Shown: positions 7,765 to 17,564, numbered from the stretch's first letter. The stretch is 64,000 bases of DNA from Ralstonia soli (GCF_023955655.1 NZ_JAMXHT010000005.1:497462-561461), one strand, 5' to 3'. Notes: generated by a model not told the origin, from the letters alone. Program-made: numbers and translations.

Positions 7765-10209
7765 TTATTTGGCGGGCACCAGGTGCACACGCGATTCCGT
7801 AGCGGCTTCTACGGCCTTGCGCGAATACAGCAGCGGGAAGTACTCGCCCTTGAGCCACAGCGGCGCGAGGTCGCGATAGTGCGGGCTGTCGGGGTTGCCG
7901 GACTGGCCTGGCAGGTTGACGGCACGCGAGTTGTCCCAGTTGCCGACATCCACGACTGTGCGGAACGACGGGCCGTTGGTCTGCAGGAAATCGCTCGCGC
8001 GGTACGTCGACTGATTCGGCGTGTAGGGGCTGCCGCCTTCCGGTGTCGGGCCGACGTTGAGCTTGGCGCGCGTGGCTTCGTCGACGATGGCGGCGAACGG
8101 GTGGGCGTTCAGGTTGTGATGCAGCTGTCCCCAGTTCCAGGCCTGCGGGTTCGCGCCCTGGCGCTTGACCATGTCGGCCCACGCATCCTTCAGGCTCGCG
8201 AGCAGCACGGTGTCGCGCTTGACGGCGGCTTGCTGCGGGTCTTCGCCAAACTTACGTTCGCTGCCTTGGGGGTGTTCCAGCGTATCGAGCATCACCGCCG
8301 TATCGGGGGCGCCCATGGCTTCGGCGCCGGCCTTGTCGAGCACCGCATTCTTGAACGCGCGGCCCAGGTGGTGCGTGAACCAGACTTCGTGCAGCGCGGC
8401 CTGCGGAGAATCCGCCAGCATGGTCGCGTTCCAGCCCTTGAACAGGTTGAGCGCGGCCTGCGTGTCCGCGTCATCGGACGAGAGCGGCGCGAGCAGCGCC
8501 ACCAGCCGCCGCGCCGGGATCGACACCATGTCGTTCTGCAGGCGCATCGAATCTTCGATCGACACCTTGTCGAGCTTGGCCAGCACTTCGTCAATGCGTG
8601 CGTGGCGCGAGCCGTTGGTCCACTCGAAGCCGAGTTTGCGCTCGCGGTACGGATAGTCCGCCGGCAGGTTCATCTCGTTGGATGAGGTGAAGTAGCCCGA
8701 CTTCGGGTTGTAGGTGCTGGGCAACTGGTCGCCGCGCCAGAAGCCGGCCCATTCGTAGCGGCCATCGCCGGGTACGGGCAGCAGGCCGTCCCAGTTCGGG
8801 CGGATGGGGGCGAGACCGCCCGGCACCCAGCCGATGTTGCCCTGGGTATCGGCGTAGACCTGGTTCTCGGTGGGGGCGCCCCAGTTCATCATCGATTGCT
8901 TGAACTGCGCGAACGTGCGCGCGCGCATGTAGCCGACCGAACCGAAATACGGCGACATGCCCGGCGACAGCCACGCCGAGCGCACCGCATATGCGCGATG
9001 TTTTTCGGCATCGATGTAGATGACGGGGCCGTGGCGCGTGAACGTCAGATCCACGGGGCGGCGGGTTGTGTCGCCCGTGCCGCCGCGCACCTTCACGGTT
9101 TCGTGCAGCACGGTGAACGGCTCCCAGCCGTCCTTGTAGCGGTATTCGTTGTTGTTGGCCGGGTTGAGTTCGTAAACGTAAAGGTCTTCCTGGTCGATGT
9201 TGAAGATGGTCAGGCCGAAGGCGACGTGGCCGTTATGCCCGATCGACACGGCCGGCAGCGACGGCTCCCCCGCGCCGATGATGTCGAGCGTGGGCGTGCT
9301 GACGTGGGCGATGTAGCGCAGGCTCGGTGCAGAGTATGCGCGGTGCGGGTCGTTGGCCATCACGGCGCGGCCGGTGGCGGATTTGTCCGGTGCGATCACC
9401 CAGTTGTTGCTGCCTTCCATGGTCTCTTCGAGGTTGGTGGCCGCCGCAACACGCACGCTGTCGATGTCGACGCCCTTGAGCGATTCCGGCGTGACGCGCA
9501 CCCCTTGCGTGGCGAGTGTGAAGACCTTGAGCAGATCCTTCGGCAGGCACGGGTCCAGGCCCTCGGGCACCTGGGTTTGCCAGGCGGGTTGCAGGCCGAA
9601 GCGAATGGTGTCGTCGGCCAGGTTGGCTTTGCACGCCACGTTGGCACGCGCCACTTCCGATTGCAGATTGCGCGTGAGGCCATGGCTGCGAATGCGGACC
9701 ACGTCTTCCGGCGCCCAGTGCGCAGGCGCGTAGTTGAGTTTGCGGAACTCGAACGGCATCTGCTCGGGGTGTTTGACCAGCCAATCGACATAGGCATTGA
9801 TACCGGCGACGAAGCGCGTGGCAATGCGCTGTGCATCGGGGCTGTAGTGGTTCCACTCGACCTGCATGTCGCCGCGATAGAGGAACAGCCGCGTAGCGCG
9901 ATCCTGCTCCACATAAGACGGGCCGAACACTTCCGACAATTGCCCCAGGCCGCGGCGGCGCCACAAGTCGATCTGGAACAGGCGGTCGCGCGCGGCATTG
10001 AAGCCCTGCGCGAAGAAACCATCGTCTTCGCTCTTCGCATAGATGTGCGGCACGCCCCAGCGATCGATCAGGATATCGGCAGGTTTGGACAGGCCCGGCA
10101 CGGCGATCGTTTGCGAAACGGAGGCCTTGGGGGCGTCCTTGGCGATCGCCTGCGTGGCTACGCCCAGTGCAAGGGCAGACAGCAGAACGGGAAGGGAACG
10201 GAAGGGCAT
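7765..10209 (-). CDS. Secreted penicillin acylase family protein (Ntn-hydrolase)
   Basis: 814 residues from ATG 10209, with a signal peptide (LPVLLSALALGVATQAIA, cleavage about residue 23). It is a single-chain precursor typical of penicillin G acylases, cephalosporin acylases and acyl-homoserine-lactone acylases. The alpha subunit contains RDRWGVPHIYA-like and GFNAARDRLFQIDLWRR segments. The autocatalytic site is in EGSNNWVIAPDKS (about residue 267), where the serine becomes the N-terminal nucleophile of the beta subunit; the beta chain has the ANDPHR and GHNGHVAFGLTIF motifs. A GAGGAG lies 11 bases upstream of the ATG. Substrate cannot be told from sequence: amide antibiotics, N-acyl amino acids or quorum-sensing AHLs are all possible. 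It appears monocistronic. Confidence 0.9.
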   Translation of the reverse strand: MPFRSLPVLLSALALGVATQAIAKDAPKASVSQTIAVPGLSKPADILIDRWGVPHIYAKSEDDGFFAQGFNAARDRLFQIDLWRRRGLGQLSEVFGPSYVEQDRATRLFLYRGDMQVEWNHYSPDAQRIATRFVAGINAYVDWLVKHPEQMPFEFRKLNYAPAHWAPEDVVRIRSHGLTRNLQSEVARANVACKANLADDTIRFGLQPAWQTQVPEGLDPCLPKDLLKVFTLATQGVRVTPESLKGVDIDSVRVAAATNLEETMEGSNNWVIAPDKSATGRAVMANDPHRAYSAPSLRYIAHVSTPTLDIIGAGEPSLPAVSIGHNGHVAFGLTIFNIDQEDLYVYELNPANNNEYRYKDGWEPFTVLHETVKVRGGTGDTTRRPVDLTFTRHGPVIYIDAEKHRAYAVRSAWLSPGMSPYFGSVGYMRARTFAQFKQSMMNWGAPTENQVYADTQGNIGWVPGGLAPIRPNWDGLLPVPGDGRYEWAGFWRGDQLPSTYNPKSGYFTSSNEMNLPADYPYRERKLGFEWTNGSRHARIDEVLAKLDKVSIEDSMRLQNDMVSIPARRLVALLAPLSSDDADTQAALNLFKGWNATMLADSPQAALHEVWFTHHLGRAFKNAVLDKAGAEAMGAPDTAVMLDTLEHPQGSERKFGEDPQQAAVKRDTVLLASLKDAWADMVKRQGANPQAWNWGQLHHNLNAHPFAAIVDEATRAKLNVGPTPEGGSPYTPNQSTYRASDFLQTNGPSFRTVVDVGNWDNSRAVNLPGQSGNPDSPHYRDLAPLWLKGEYFPLLYSRKAVEAATESRVHLVPAK

Positions 10210-10488
10210 GGCGATGCAGTCTCCTCTCTGAGCCCGAAATGCCAATGCAACCCGGGACGGGCTACAGGATTCAGGCGTTCTTTTTGGGTACGGCAGACAG
10301 CCGCGAGCGCGACTGATGGGAAGGGCAAGCTGGCCGATCGAGTGGGCGGGTGCTGGGCACTGCTAGGGGAGAGATGCCCACCGATCGGCACAGATCGACA
10401 AGTATGCGGATGCGCCACCGTGCGCGCCAATGACTTTTGTTTGGGCAACCATTCCGTCAGGGCATGGATGGCACGGCGCATGGCAGCC

Positions 10489-12534
10489 TTACGGCAGCGG
10501 TTCAGGCCCCGCCTTGCGGTGCACGTTGGCAGCGAGCACATGGCCGAGTTCGCCAGGAAAGATCGGCTTGGTGATGACCGATTGATAGCCCGCTTCCTTG
10601 GCCGCCTTCAGCCGGATCGGGTCGGCAAACGCGGTGACGGCAATGGCCGGCAGGTCGACCATGCCGCGCGCACGCACGGCCTGCACGAGCTGCATGCCGT
10701 CCATGCCCGGCATGGCGAGGTCGCTGACCAGTGCATCGAATGGGTGGGCGTTGGACGCCGCGTGCTCCAGCGCATCGAGCGCAGCCGCACCGCTCGAGAC
10801 GGTGACCACCTCGGCGCCGTAGCGCTCGAGCATCAACGCAATCACGCCAAGCGATTCGGGATTGTCGTCCACCGCCAGCACACGGATGCCGTCCAGTGTC
10901 GGCATGCCGGTTCCAGCGACGAGGCCAGGTGTGCGATTGGCCTGCTCTCCCACCGGGGCCTGCAGCGGCAGCGAAACCGCCATGGTTGTCCCGCGATCCG
11001 GCCCGCTGCTGGCCGCGGTGATGCGGCCGTGGTGCAACTCGACCAGTTGCTTGGCAATCGCCAGTCCGAGCCCCAGCCCGCCGTGACGGCGCGTGCTCGA
11101 AAGGTCCGCCTGCTGGAAGCGGTCGAAGATGTGCGGCAGGAACGCCGGCTCGATGCCGATGCCCGTGTCGCGTACGGTGGCAACCACGCCTTCGGGCGAC
11201 GGGTGGACCGAGAGCCGGATATGCCCGTTCTCGGGCGTGAACTTCACGGCATTGGCCAGCAGGTTCCAGAACACCTGCTTCAGGCGTCCGGCGTCGCCCT
11301 GCAGCATGGGCACCGGCAGGTACTCGGTATCGACGGTGATCTGCTTCTGGCGTGCCATCGGCTCGATGGTCTCTCGCGCGCGCTCCAGCACGTCGGCCAG
11401 GTCCACCGGCCCGATTTCCAACGGCACCTTGCCCGAGAGAATGGCCGACATGTCGAGCAGATCGTCGATCAGGTGGACCTGCGTGCGGGCGCTGCGCTCG
11501 ATGGCTTCAATGCCGCGCTTGAACATCGCCTCGTCGTAAGCGCGCATGTTCAGCAGTTGCGCCCAGCCGAGCACCGCGTTCAGCGGCGTGCGCAGTTCGT
11601 GGCTGACGGTGGCGAGGAAGTCGTCTTTCAGGCGGCTGGCGCGCTCGGCTTCTTCGCGCGCGCGGGATTCCGCCTCGAGCAGTTGCGCACGGCGCGCTTC
11701 GGCCTGGCGGCGCTCGCTGATGTCGATCACGGCATTGGTCAGCCCGATGATCTCGCCGGTGTCATTGCGCAGCGGCATGACCACCACGTCGTAGACGACG
11801 CGCTGCGTATGCCGCCGGCGGAAGGCAAATTCCACGCGCGTGGGCGTGCCGGTGGCAATCACGTGTTGGCCGGCTTCGGTCAGGCGCGCTGCGGCACGGC
11901 GGCCGAACACTTCGCGCACGGTCCGTCCCAGCAGTTCTTGCGGCTGCAGGCCGAACACCGGGTTGTGCACCCACGTGAAGTGCATCGTGTTGTCGACGTC
12001 GTAGAGCGAGATGGGCGATGCCTGCAGCGCGGCCAGCAGCCGTTGCTGAGACAGCCGTTGCTGGGTTTCGGCCAACGCGCGGCGCTCCGCCCCGGCGCGT
12101 GCGCGCCGCAACTGCTCGCACAATCCGCAGATCAGGACGGCGCCCACCGCAAACACCGTCAACTGGACGGGCGTCAGCGGGATTTCCGCAGGCCAGCTTT
12201 GCAACGCAGCCAGCGCCATGAACAGCCCGGCGTAGCAAACGATGGCCAGCATGCCCGGCCAGAAGCCGCCATACCAAGCCGCAATCGTGACCACTGGAAA
12301 CGCCAGATAGAACGGCAGGCGGATGCCCCCGGCTGATTCCAGCAAGAGCCTCCCTACCGTGCCGACGGCGGCCGCAACCATTGCCACCAGCCACGCCGAT
12401 GGGCGAATGGCTGGCGCAACGCTCAGCCCCGTGCCGCTGAAGGGCCCGGGGTCGGCCGGCCGCGCCGGATCGGCAGTGCGCGGGTCCGGCGGACGGGACG
12501 AAGGAGGCGGGATGGACGTCACAATCGAGCGCAA
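10489..12534 (-). CDS. Hybrid sensor histidine kinase with membrane domain, PAS and receiver
   Basis: 681 residues. Order: four predicted membrane helices resembling DUF4118/KdpD sensor segments (about 40-125), a short coiled coil, one PAS domain (about 150-265), HisKA with FLATVSHELRTPLNAVLGW (phospho-His about 300), HATPase with NLLANAVKFTP, DTGIGIEP and GLGLGLAIAKQLVELH (about 390-510), and a C-terminal receiver (about 550-670) with the phospho-acceptor Asp in ALVSDLAMPGMDG and the conserved lysine in VITKPI. It is a phosphorelay kinase with no linked response regulator, so the output partner is unknown. It lies 139 bases after the MFS gene on the same strand. Confidence 0.9.
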   Translation of the reverse strand: MRSIVTSIPPPSSRPPDPRTADPARPADPGPFSGTGLSVAPAIRPSAWLVAMVAAAVGTVGRLLLESAGGIRLPFYLAFPVVTIAAWYGGFWPGMLAIVCYAGLFMALAALQSWPAEIPLTPVQLTVFAVGAVLICGLCEQLRRARAGAERRALAETQQRLSQQRLLAALQASPISLYDVDNTMHFTWVHNPVFGLQPQELLGRTVREVFGRRAAARLTEAGQHVIATGTPTRVEFAFRRRHTQRVVYDVVVMPLRNDTGEIIGLTNAVIDISERRQAEARRAQLLEAESRAREEAERASRLKDDFLATVSHELRTPLNAVLGWAQLLNMRAYDEAMFKRGIEAIERSARTQVHLIDDLLDMSAILSGKVPLEIGPVDLADVLERARETIEPMARQKQITVDTEYLPVPMLQGDAGRLKQVFWNLLANAVKFTPENGHIRLSVHPSPEGVVATVRDTGIGIEPAFLPHIFDRFQQADLSSTRRHGGLGLGLAIAKQLVELHHGRITAASSGPDRGTTMAVSLPLQAPVGEQANRTPGLVAGTGMPTLDGIRVLAVDDNPESLGVIALMLERYGAEVVTVSSGAAALDALEHAASNAHPFDALVSDLAMPGMDGMQLVQAVRARGMVDLPAIAVTAFADPIRLKAAKEAGYQSVITKPIFPGELGHVLAANVHRKAGPEPLP

Positions 12535-12673
12535 TACCGGACGTAAGACGAAGCAGCTAAAGGTGACTCAGGATACGAACTGGCCGTTGCCACTGCCATC
12601 GGGGTTTCGCTGACACGCGTGCAAGACGGCCCCCGATTCTTGCTCAGGCCAGCAGCGGCGCGGGCCCGCGGGC

Positions 12674-13972
12674 TTATCCCCCTGGCGAGGGGTGCCCGGG
12701 GTGCGGATCGCGCATGCGGTCGCGGTGCGTCAGCGCCGGGAACAGCCGCATCCACAGCGCCACCACGACAAGCGTGCCCAAGCCACCGATGACCACCGAG
12801 GCCACCGGACCCAGCAGCCCGGCCACCATGCCCGATTCGAATTCGCCCAGTTGGTTGGATGCGCCCACGAACACGGAATTGACCGCGCTCACGCGCCCGC
12901 GCATGGCATCGGGTGTGTCGAGCTGCACCAGCGAGGTGCGGATCACGACGCTGATCATGTCCGATGCGCCCAGCAGCACCAGCGCCAGCATCGACAGCGG
13001 CAGCCAGCGCGACACTCCGAACACCAGCGTTGCCAACCCGAACACCGCGACGGCCGCAAACATCACGCGGCCCACGTGCCGATCCAGCGGACGGTGTGCC
13101 AGGAACAGCGCCATGCCAAGCGCCCCCACGGCCGGTGCCGAACGCAGCAGCCCCAGTCCCCAAGCACCGGTCCCGAGGATGTCGCGCGCGTAGATCGGCA
13201 GCAGCGCCGTCGCGCCGCCGAGCAGCACGGCAAACAGGTCCAGCGAGATGGCGCCCAGCACCACCGGCCGTCCCTTGATGAACACGATGCCCGCAAACAG
13301 CGACTCCAGGCTCACCGGCGTGCTGACGGGCGCTACGCGCTCCATGCGCAGCACGGCCAGCAGCACGTGCGCCAGCACGAACAGGCCCGCTGCCGACGCA
13401 TACACAACCGGCGCACCGGCCACATACAGAAACCCGCCCACGGCAGGCCCGAGGATGATGCCCGTCTGGCCTGCCGAGCTGGACAGCGCCACCGCGCGCG
13501 GCAGCACCTCCAGCGGCACCAGCGAGGGCAGCAGCGCCTGCAGCGTGGGCGTCTCGAAGGCGCGCATTGCGCCGATCACTACCACGCACAGGAAGATCGG
13601 CTGGACGCTGGCATGCCCCATCGACGTGATGACGGCCAGCGACAGCGCCACCAGCGCCTCGATCGCCTGACAGGCGCGCACCACGCGGCGCCGGTCGTAG
13701 CGGTCGGCAATGTGGCCCGAGGCCAGCACCAGCACGACCGACGGCAGGAATTGTGCAAGTCCGACCAGGCCAAGCACATAGGCACTGCGGGTCAGGTCGT
13801 AGATCTGCCAGCCGACGGCTACGCCGAACATCTGATAGGCGAACGTGGTGGATAGCTTGGCGAACCAGAACAGCCGGAACGCTGGGTAGGAGAACGGCGC
13901 ATGCGAAGCCGTTGGCACAGGCGCGGAAGCCGCGGAAGAAGGGGCGGAGGAAAGACCGGCGTCGCCAGACAC
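12674..13972 (-). CDS. MFS transporter, EntS/MFS_3-type exporter
   Basis: 432 residues, about 11-12 hydrophobic helices. It has the loop 2-3 motif GHIADRYDRRRVVRACQ typical of the major facilitator superfamily and a second-half copy ending in RGRVSAVNSVFVGASNQLGEFESG. This pattern (PF05977/EntS group) belongs to putative exporters of siderophores or small metabolites. No biosynthetic gene is nearby, so no substrate is proposed. A long open frame on the same strand (12519-14342) is a shifted shadow of this gene. It is divergent from the DUF3175 gene, leaving 152 bases for promoters. Confidence 0.88.
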   Translation of the reverse strand: MSGDAGLSSAPSSAASAPVPTASHAPFSYPAFRLFWFAKLSTTFAYQMFGVAVGWQIYDLTRSAYVLGLVGLAQFLPSVVLVLASGHIADRYDRRRVVRACQAIEALVALSLAVITSMGHASVQPIFLCVVVIGAMRAFETPTLQALLPSLVPLEVLPRAVALSSSAGQTGIILGPAVGGFLYVAGAPVVYASAAGLFVLAHVLLAVLRMERVAPVSTPVSLESLFAGIVFIKGRPVVLGAISLDLFAVLLGGATALLPIYARDILGTGAWGLGLLRSAPAVGALGMALFLAHRPLDRHVGRVMFAAVAVFGLATLVFGVSRWLPLSMLALVLLGASDMISVVIRTSLVQLDTPDAMRGRVSAVNSVFVGASNQLGEFESGMVAGLLGPVASVVIGGLGTLVVVALWMRLFPALTHRDRMRDPHPGHPSPGG

Positions 13973-14124
13973 GTTGATTGCACGCCGGAGCTCGGCGGTA
14001 AATGAAGGAGGTGGAAAAACGCAGCAAAACGTCCGTCATCGTAACGGAAGTCGAGCGTTTGCAGCCGCTTGCACGGGTACGAGGCTTGCGGGAACGCGGG
14101 TATCGCATTACGGGAGATTTCACC

Positions 14125-14487
14125 ATGGCTACACGCCACACCACTTCGCACCCCAGATCGAAAACCGCGCGGGCCAAGCCGGCAGCCCATCGTTGGTCAC
14201 ACCGCGTGATGGAAACCAGCGACGCGCTGGACCTCGAACCCGACATCTTCAAGGCGCGCAGCCCCGCGCGCATCGCGGCCTCGCTCAAGGCCTCGGCCGA
14301 GCACAGCCGGCGGCGCAAGGGGACGGCATTCCAGTCGGCCATGTCGATGCTGACGTTCTATATCAATCGGGCGGGGCACAACCTCAGCACCGGGCGGCGC
14401 CAGATTCTGGAGCGAGCGAAGGACAGCCTGCGGGCGGAATTCGGTCGACCGGTGCGCGGCGCGCGCGCCGTCAAAGCCCGGCATTGA
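14125..14487 (+). CDS. DUF3175 domain-containing protein
   Basis: 120 residues, basic. The domain covers about 24-105: WSHRVMETSDALDLEPDIFK, ARIAASLKASAEHSRRRKG and FQSAMSMLTFYINRAGHNLS, which is the pattern of DUF3175, a small soluble family of unknown function common in proteobacteria. ATG at 14125 is preceded by GGGAG at 8 bases; the frame is open back to 14002 but without a ribosome site. The lysine/arginine-rich N-terminus (residues 1-20) could contact nucleic acid; that is speculation. No function is assigned. Confidence 0.85.
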   Translation: MATRHTTSHPRSKTARAKPAAHRWSHRVMETSDALDLEPDIFKARSPARIAASLKASAEHSRRRKGTAFQSAMSMLTFYINRAGHNLSTGRRQILERAKDSLRAEFGRPVRGARAVKARH

Positions 14488-14512
14488 GCCGGATGAAGCC
14501 CGAACCAGGGGC

Positions 14513-14773
14513 TCAGATGGTCAGCATCACGCAGAGCAGCTGACGCGCGACGGCTTTGTGGTCGCCCTGGGGCGAATAGGTGGACAGCGTCTTGTCCCGA
14601 TACTTGACGGTCACGATGTCGTTGCGCGCCGAATAGGTGGCCTCGATCCGGCGGCCGCAGCACTCCATCTCAAGCGGAACGGTATTGGCCAGCAGGCGTG
14701 CCGTGTCGGATGGCATGTCGGCCGGGGCCGACGTGTGCGGGCTTGGCGCGGCAGTTTGGGCGGGGTCACGCAT
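14513..14773 (-). CDS. Hypothetical small protein
   Basis: 86 residues from ATG 14773; the frame is open further upstream to 14935 and no start has a clear ribosome site. The C-terminal 50 residues look like a folded domain (VPLEMECCGRRIEATYSARNDIVTVKYRDK, read in two parts, then TLSTYSPQGDHKAVARQLLC), with a Cys-Cys pair and alternating beta-like hydrophobicity; the N-terminal 35 are low complexity (Pro, Ala, Ser, Thr). No family recognised. It converges with the DUF3175 gene, 25 bases apart. The reading frame shows the codon bias of its neighbours, which supports it being real. Confidence 0.55.
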   Translation of the reverse strand: MRDPAQTAAPSPHTSAPADMPSDTARLLANTVPLEMECCGRRIEATYSARNDIVTVKYRDKTLSTYSPQGDHKAVARQLLCVMLTI

Positions 14774-15106
14774 GGCGCGGTCTTTGGGAAAGGGGATATC
14801 ACCGTCGAGGCATGTTTTGTGCCAGCGGCGGAGCGCTTGTCTGCGGGCAAAACGCGCGCAGCACACGTACGAAATGTGACAACTCGGAGGCTGGCTGCCA
14901 TGGGTTTGACACGATGCGTCGCTCGCAGCTGACAACGTTTGTCAACTTTGTAAACGCAATTAACCGCCAGGATTTTTCAGCCCCGTGCAAATCCGGGCTA
15001 TCAGAGGGCGGAGTCAGGTGCCATTCTGTAAGTGCCATGACCTGCGCACCGCGGGCGCGCAGCCCGGGCACCGCCGACGTTCCAATCATGCCAACAAGGA
15101 GGCGAT
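14774..15106. other. Intergenic region between the hypothetical gene and dodecin, with a short palindrome
   Basis: 333 bases without a convincing gene. It holds a dyad TGACAA-CGT-TTGTCA (14930-14944), followed by an A/T-rich stretch (TTTGTAAACGCAATTAA), which together look like a promoter with an operator; the dodecin gene is the nearest plus-strand target. A TTGACA (about 14905) might be a -35 box but no good -10 follows at the right distance. Confidence 0.35.
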
Positions 15107-15355
15107 ATGGGTTCCCATACCTACAAGATGATCGAGCTGGTCGGTTCTTCTCCCGACTCCAGTGACGCAGCCATCCGTAACGCGGTCGCCCGAGCGGGCG
15201 AGACGCTCAAGTATCTGGACTGGTTTGAAGTGCTGGAAACGCGCGGCCATCTTGTTGACGGCCGGATCGCTCACTGGCAGGTGACGATCAAGGTGGGGAT
15301 GCGGCTCGAAACGCTGGAGAGCGAAAAGCCCGCCGGCAAGAAGAAGGGCAAATAG
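15107..15355 (+). CDS. Dodecin family flavin-binding protein
   Basis: 82 residues with the ribosome site AAGGAGG 6 bases before ATG. Dodecins form hollow dodecamers that store or sequester FMN/riboflavin. Characteristic residues are present: [13 protein letters not shown] at the N-terminus, the flavin-stacking tryptophan in [15 protein letters not shown], and the strand [12 protein letters not shown]. The C-terminus carries an extra lysine-rich tail (GKKKGK). It ends just before a bidirectional terminator. Confidence 0.93.
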   Translation: MGSHTYKMIELVGSSPDSSDAAIRNAVARAGETLKYLDWFEVLETRGHLVDGRIAHWQVTIKVGMRLETLESEKPAGKKKGK

Positions 15356-15366
15356 CGCGCAATGAA

Positions 15367-15402
15367 AAAAGGCGGCCAGGATGGCTCCGGGCCGCCTTCT
15401 TT
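15367..15402. terminator. Bidirectional rho-independent terminator
   Basis: AAGGCGGCC (15369-15377) pairs with GGCCGCCTT (15390-15398). An A run precedes it (15365-15370) and a T-rich tail follows it. It separates dodecin from the convergent phosphoesterase gene. Confidence 0.85.
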
Positions 15403-15422
15403 ATCACGATTGCGCCGCAGCG

Positions 15423-17564
15423 TTACTGCACCTGCGAGAAGTCCAGCGCGTTGGTCAGGTCACCCATCGGCTTGTTGCCGTTGGTGACGAGGGCGTCGTC
15501 GCGCTGCTTCAGGCCAGCCAGCGTCGGCAGAGCGAAGCGGTGCGTGATCAGGCGCAGCACCGAAGCCGTGTCGTACTGGGTGTGGTCAACGAAGCCCTTC
15601 TTCGCGAACGGCGAGACGATGATCGCCGGAATACGCGTGCCCGGCCCCCAGCGGTCGGCCTTCGGCACGGTGGCGTGGTCGTAGAAACCGCCGTTTTCGT
15701 CATACGTCACGACGATCACCATGTTCTTCCACTGCGGGCTGTTCTGCAGCTGGGCGATCACCTTGGCGATGTGGGCGTCGCCGTCGGCCACGTTGGCGTA
15801 GCCGGGGTGCTGGTTCAGGTTGCCTTGCGGCTTGTAGAACGTCACGGGCGGCAGCTTGCCGGCGGCAGCATCCTGCAGGAAGGCGGCGTCGTAGTCCTTC
15901 AGGTGGGCTGCGCGCTCGGTGGCGCCGTTCGTGGTGGCCGGGTCAAAGCGGCTGTAGTAGTTGAACGGCTGGTGGTGCGGCTGGAACTGAACCGTGCCCG
16001 AGTAGATCACGCTGCGCGTGGTGTTGGGCGCGTCGGCCAGGGCCGAGTTCCAGGCGCCGGCGTACCAGGCCCAGTTCACGCCCTTGGCCGTGAGCAGGTC
16101 GCCGATGTTCGTGGTCGACTGCGTCGGCATGGTCGTGGCCTTGGACGGGTCGGCATAGGCCGGGTTGCTGCTGGCCACGGCGTTGCCCGACGGCTGGTAC
16201 GGCGGCTGCATCGTGTTGACGGCGTAGAACACGCCCGAGCCGTCGTCGGCCGTGAGCGTGCTGTCCTTGGCATACACCGGTGCGCCCGACAGGGCTGAAG
16301 TCGGGGCGCCCGTGCCCGCATCCAGCACCGGAATGCCATCCGCATTGACCGTGACCTTCGAGATGCTGTTGGCTGCCGGCGAGCTCTTGGCGTTCGGGTA
16401 GACCGGCGCGCAGGCGCAGATCAGGTACTGGTGGTTCAGGAACGAACCGCCGAACGCGCCCATGAAGAAGTTGTCGGCCAGTGTGTACTGCTTGGCGATG
16501 TTCCACATCGACATCTTGCTGCCGTCGTAGTAGCCCATCGACAAGCCGCCGGCGTCGGAGTAGGCGGCAAACTTGTCGTTCTTGCCGCCATTGATCTGCA
16601 TCTGGTTGTTATAGAAACGGTGCACCAGGTCGCGCGTGGTTACGCTTTGCGGCACCACCACGCCCGTGCCGTTCACGCCGGCAGGGTTGTCGATCTGGTA
16701 GGGCTTGTTGGCCCAGCCGGTGGTCTGTGCCTGCGTGACGGTCACGCTCTGGCCGGCGGCGGTCAGGCCACCCCAGGTCGGCGGCAGCGTCGGCAGCACG
16801 GAGCCGTCGAAGTCCTTCTGCGCGACGGCGGTACCGGTGGAGGTGGGGTTCACGCCGGGGATGCCGTTGGCGCCCGGGAACAGACCGTACATGTTGTCGA
16901 AGCCGCGGTTTTCCGCGTAGATCACGACGATCGTCTTGACGTTGTCGACCAGCGCCATGCGCTTGCTCACGCTGTCACGCACCGCTTTGCCGACATCGCC
17001 GCCACTGGACACGGCATCGGCGATCAGGTCGATGGCCTGGTCGATCTCGGCCTGCAGTGCAGCCTTGGTCGTGGCGTCGGTTTCCTTGTTGTGGTCTTCC
17101 AGCAGCTTGTCGACCGTCACGCCCAGACGCGCGGCGAGGGCCGTCTTGGCGGCGTTGATGTCGCCACCGTTGGTGTCCATCAGCGTGGCCAGTTCGGTGG
17201 AGATCGCGCTGACGATGGCGTTGGCGCCGGCCGGTGCACGGAACACCAGCGGACGCGTGATGGCCGTGTGCGCGCCGGTGGCCGGATCGTTGCGGAAGGC
17301 GTCGGTGCCGATCTCCACGGTGATGGCGCCCGAGCCCGGCAGCGTGTACGCGCCGTTGGCATCGGTATAGGTGCTGGCTTCACCCGAATCGCACTTGCCG
17401 TTGTTATTGGAGTCGATGCAGACCTTGGCATGTTCGAAGTAGCTGCCGGTCACGACGCCCGAGGTGGACGCGGAGGCGTTGCTGTTCGAATCGCTGCCGC
17501 CACAGGCAGACATGCTGGCCGCGACCAATGCGGTCAGCGGCAGAAGACGAAACGCTCGGCTCAT
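15423..17564 (-). CDS. Lipoprotein phosphoesterase, phospholipase C / acid phosphatase family
   Basis: 713 residues from ATG 17564 (AGGGA just upstream). The frame runs on to 17795 with another signal-like segment, but the start at 17564 gives a clean lipoprotein signal: LTALVAASMSAC, lipobox Cys about residue 21. Residues about 35-110 resemble a carboxypeptidase-regulatory/SdrD-like beta domain (VCIDSNNNGKCDSGE, ANGAYTLPG). The main domain (about 210-700) is PF04185: VIYAENRGFDNMYG at its start and VVTYDENGGFYDH near its end hold the metal and catalytic residues. Members hydrolyse phosphate mono- or diesters in the periplasm or outside the cell. It is divergent from a cytochrome c peroxidase gene. 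Confidence 0.9.
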   Translation of the reverse strand: MSRAFRLLPLTALVAASMSACGGSDSNSNASASTSGVVTGSYFEHAKVCIDSNNNGKCDSGEASTYTDANGAYTLPGSGAITVEIGTDAFRNDPATGAHTAITRPLVFRAPAGANAIVSAISTELATLMDTNGGDINAAKTALAARLGVTVDKLLEDHNKETDATTKAALQAEIDQAIDLIADAVSSGGDVGKAVRDSVSKRMALVDNVKTIVVIYAENRGFDNMYGLFPGANGIPGVNPTSTGTAVAQKDFDGSVLPTLPPTWGGLTAAGQSVTVTQAQTTGWANKPYQIDNPAGVNGTGVVVPQSVTTRDLVHRFYNNQMQINGGKNDKFAAYSDAGGLSMGYYDGSKMSMWNIAKQYTLADNFFMGAFGGSFLNHQYLICACAPVYPNAKSSPAANSISKVTVNADGIPVLDAGTGAPTSALSGAPVYAKDSTLTADDGSGVFYAVNTMQPPYQPSGNAVASSNPAYADPSKATTMPTQSTTNIGDLLTAKGVNWAWYAGAWNSALADAPNTTRSVIYSGTVQFQPHHQPFNYYSRFDPATTNGATERAAHLKDYDAAFLQDAAAGKLPPVTFYKPQGNLNQHPGYANVADGDAHIAKVIAQLQNSPQWKNMVIVVTYDENGGFYDHATVPKADRWGPGTRIPAIIVSPFAKKGFVDHTQYDTASVLRLITHRFALPTLAGLKQRDDALVTNGNKPMGDLTNALDFSQVQ

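Noticed and set aside
8896-12336. 1146-residue open frame on the plus strand
   Set aside because: It lies antisense to the acylase and histidine kinase genes, is rich in Arg, His and Gln, and has no domain; it is a shadow of high-GC coding DNA.
12519-14342. 607-residue open frame on the minus strand
   Set aside because: It is a shifted frame of the MFS transporter with Ala/Arg/Gly-rich nonsense sequence.
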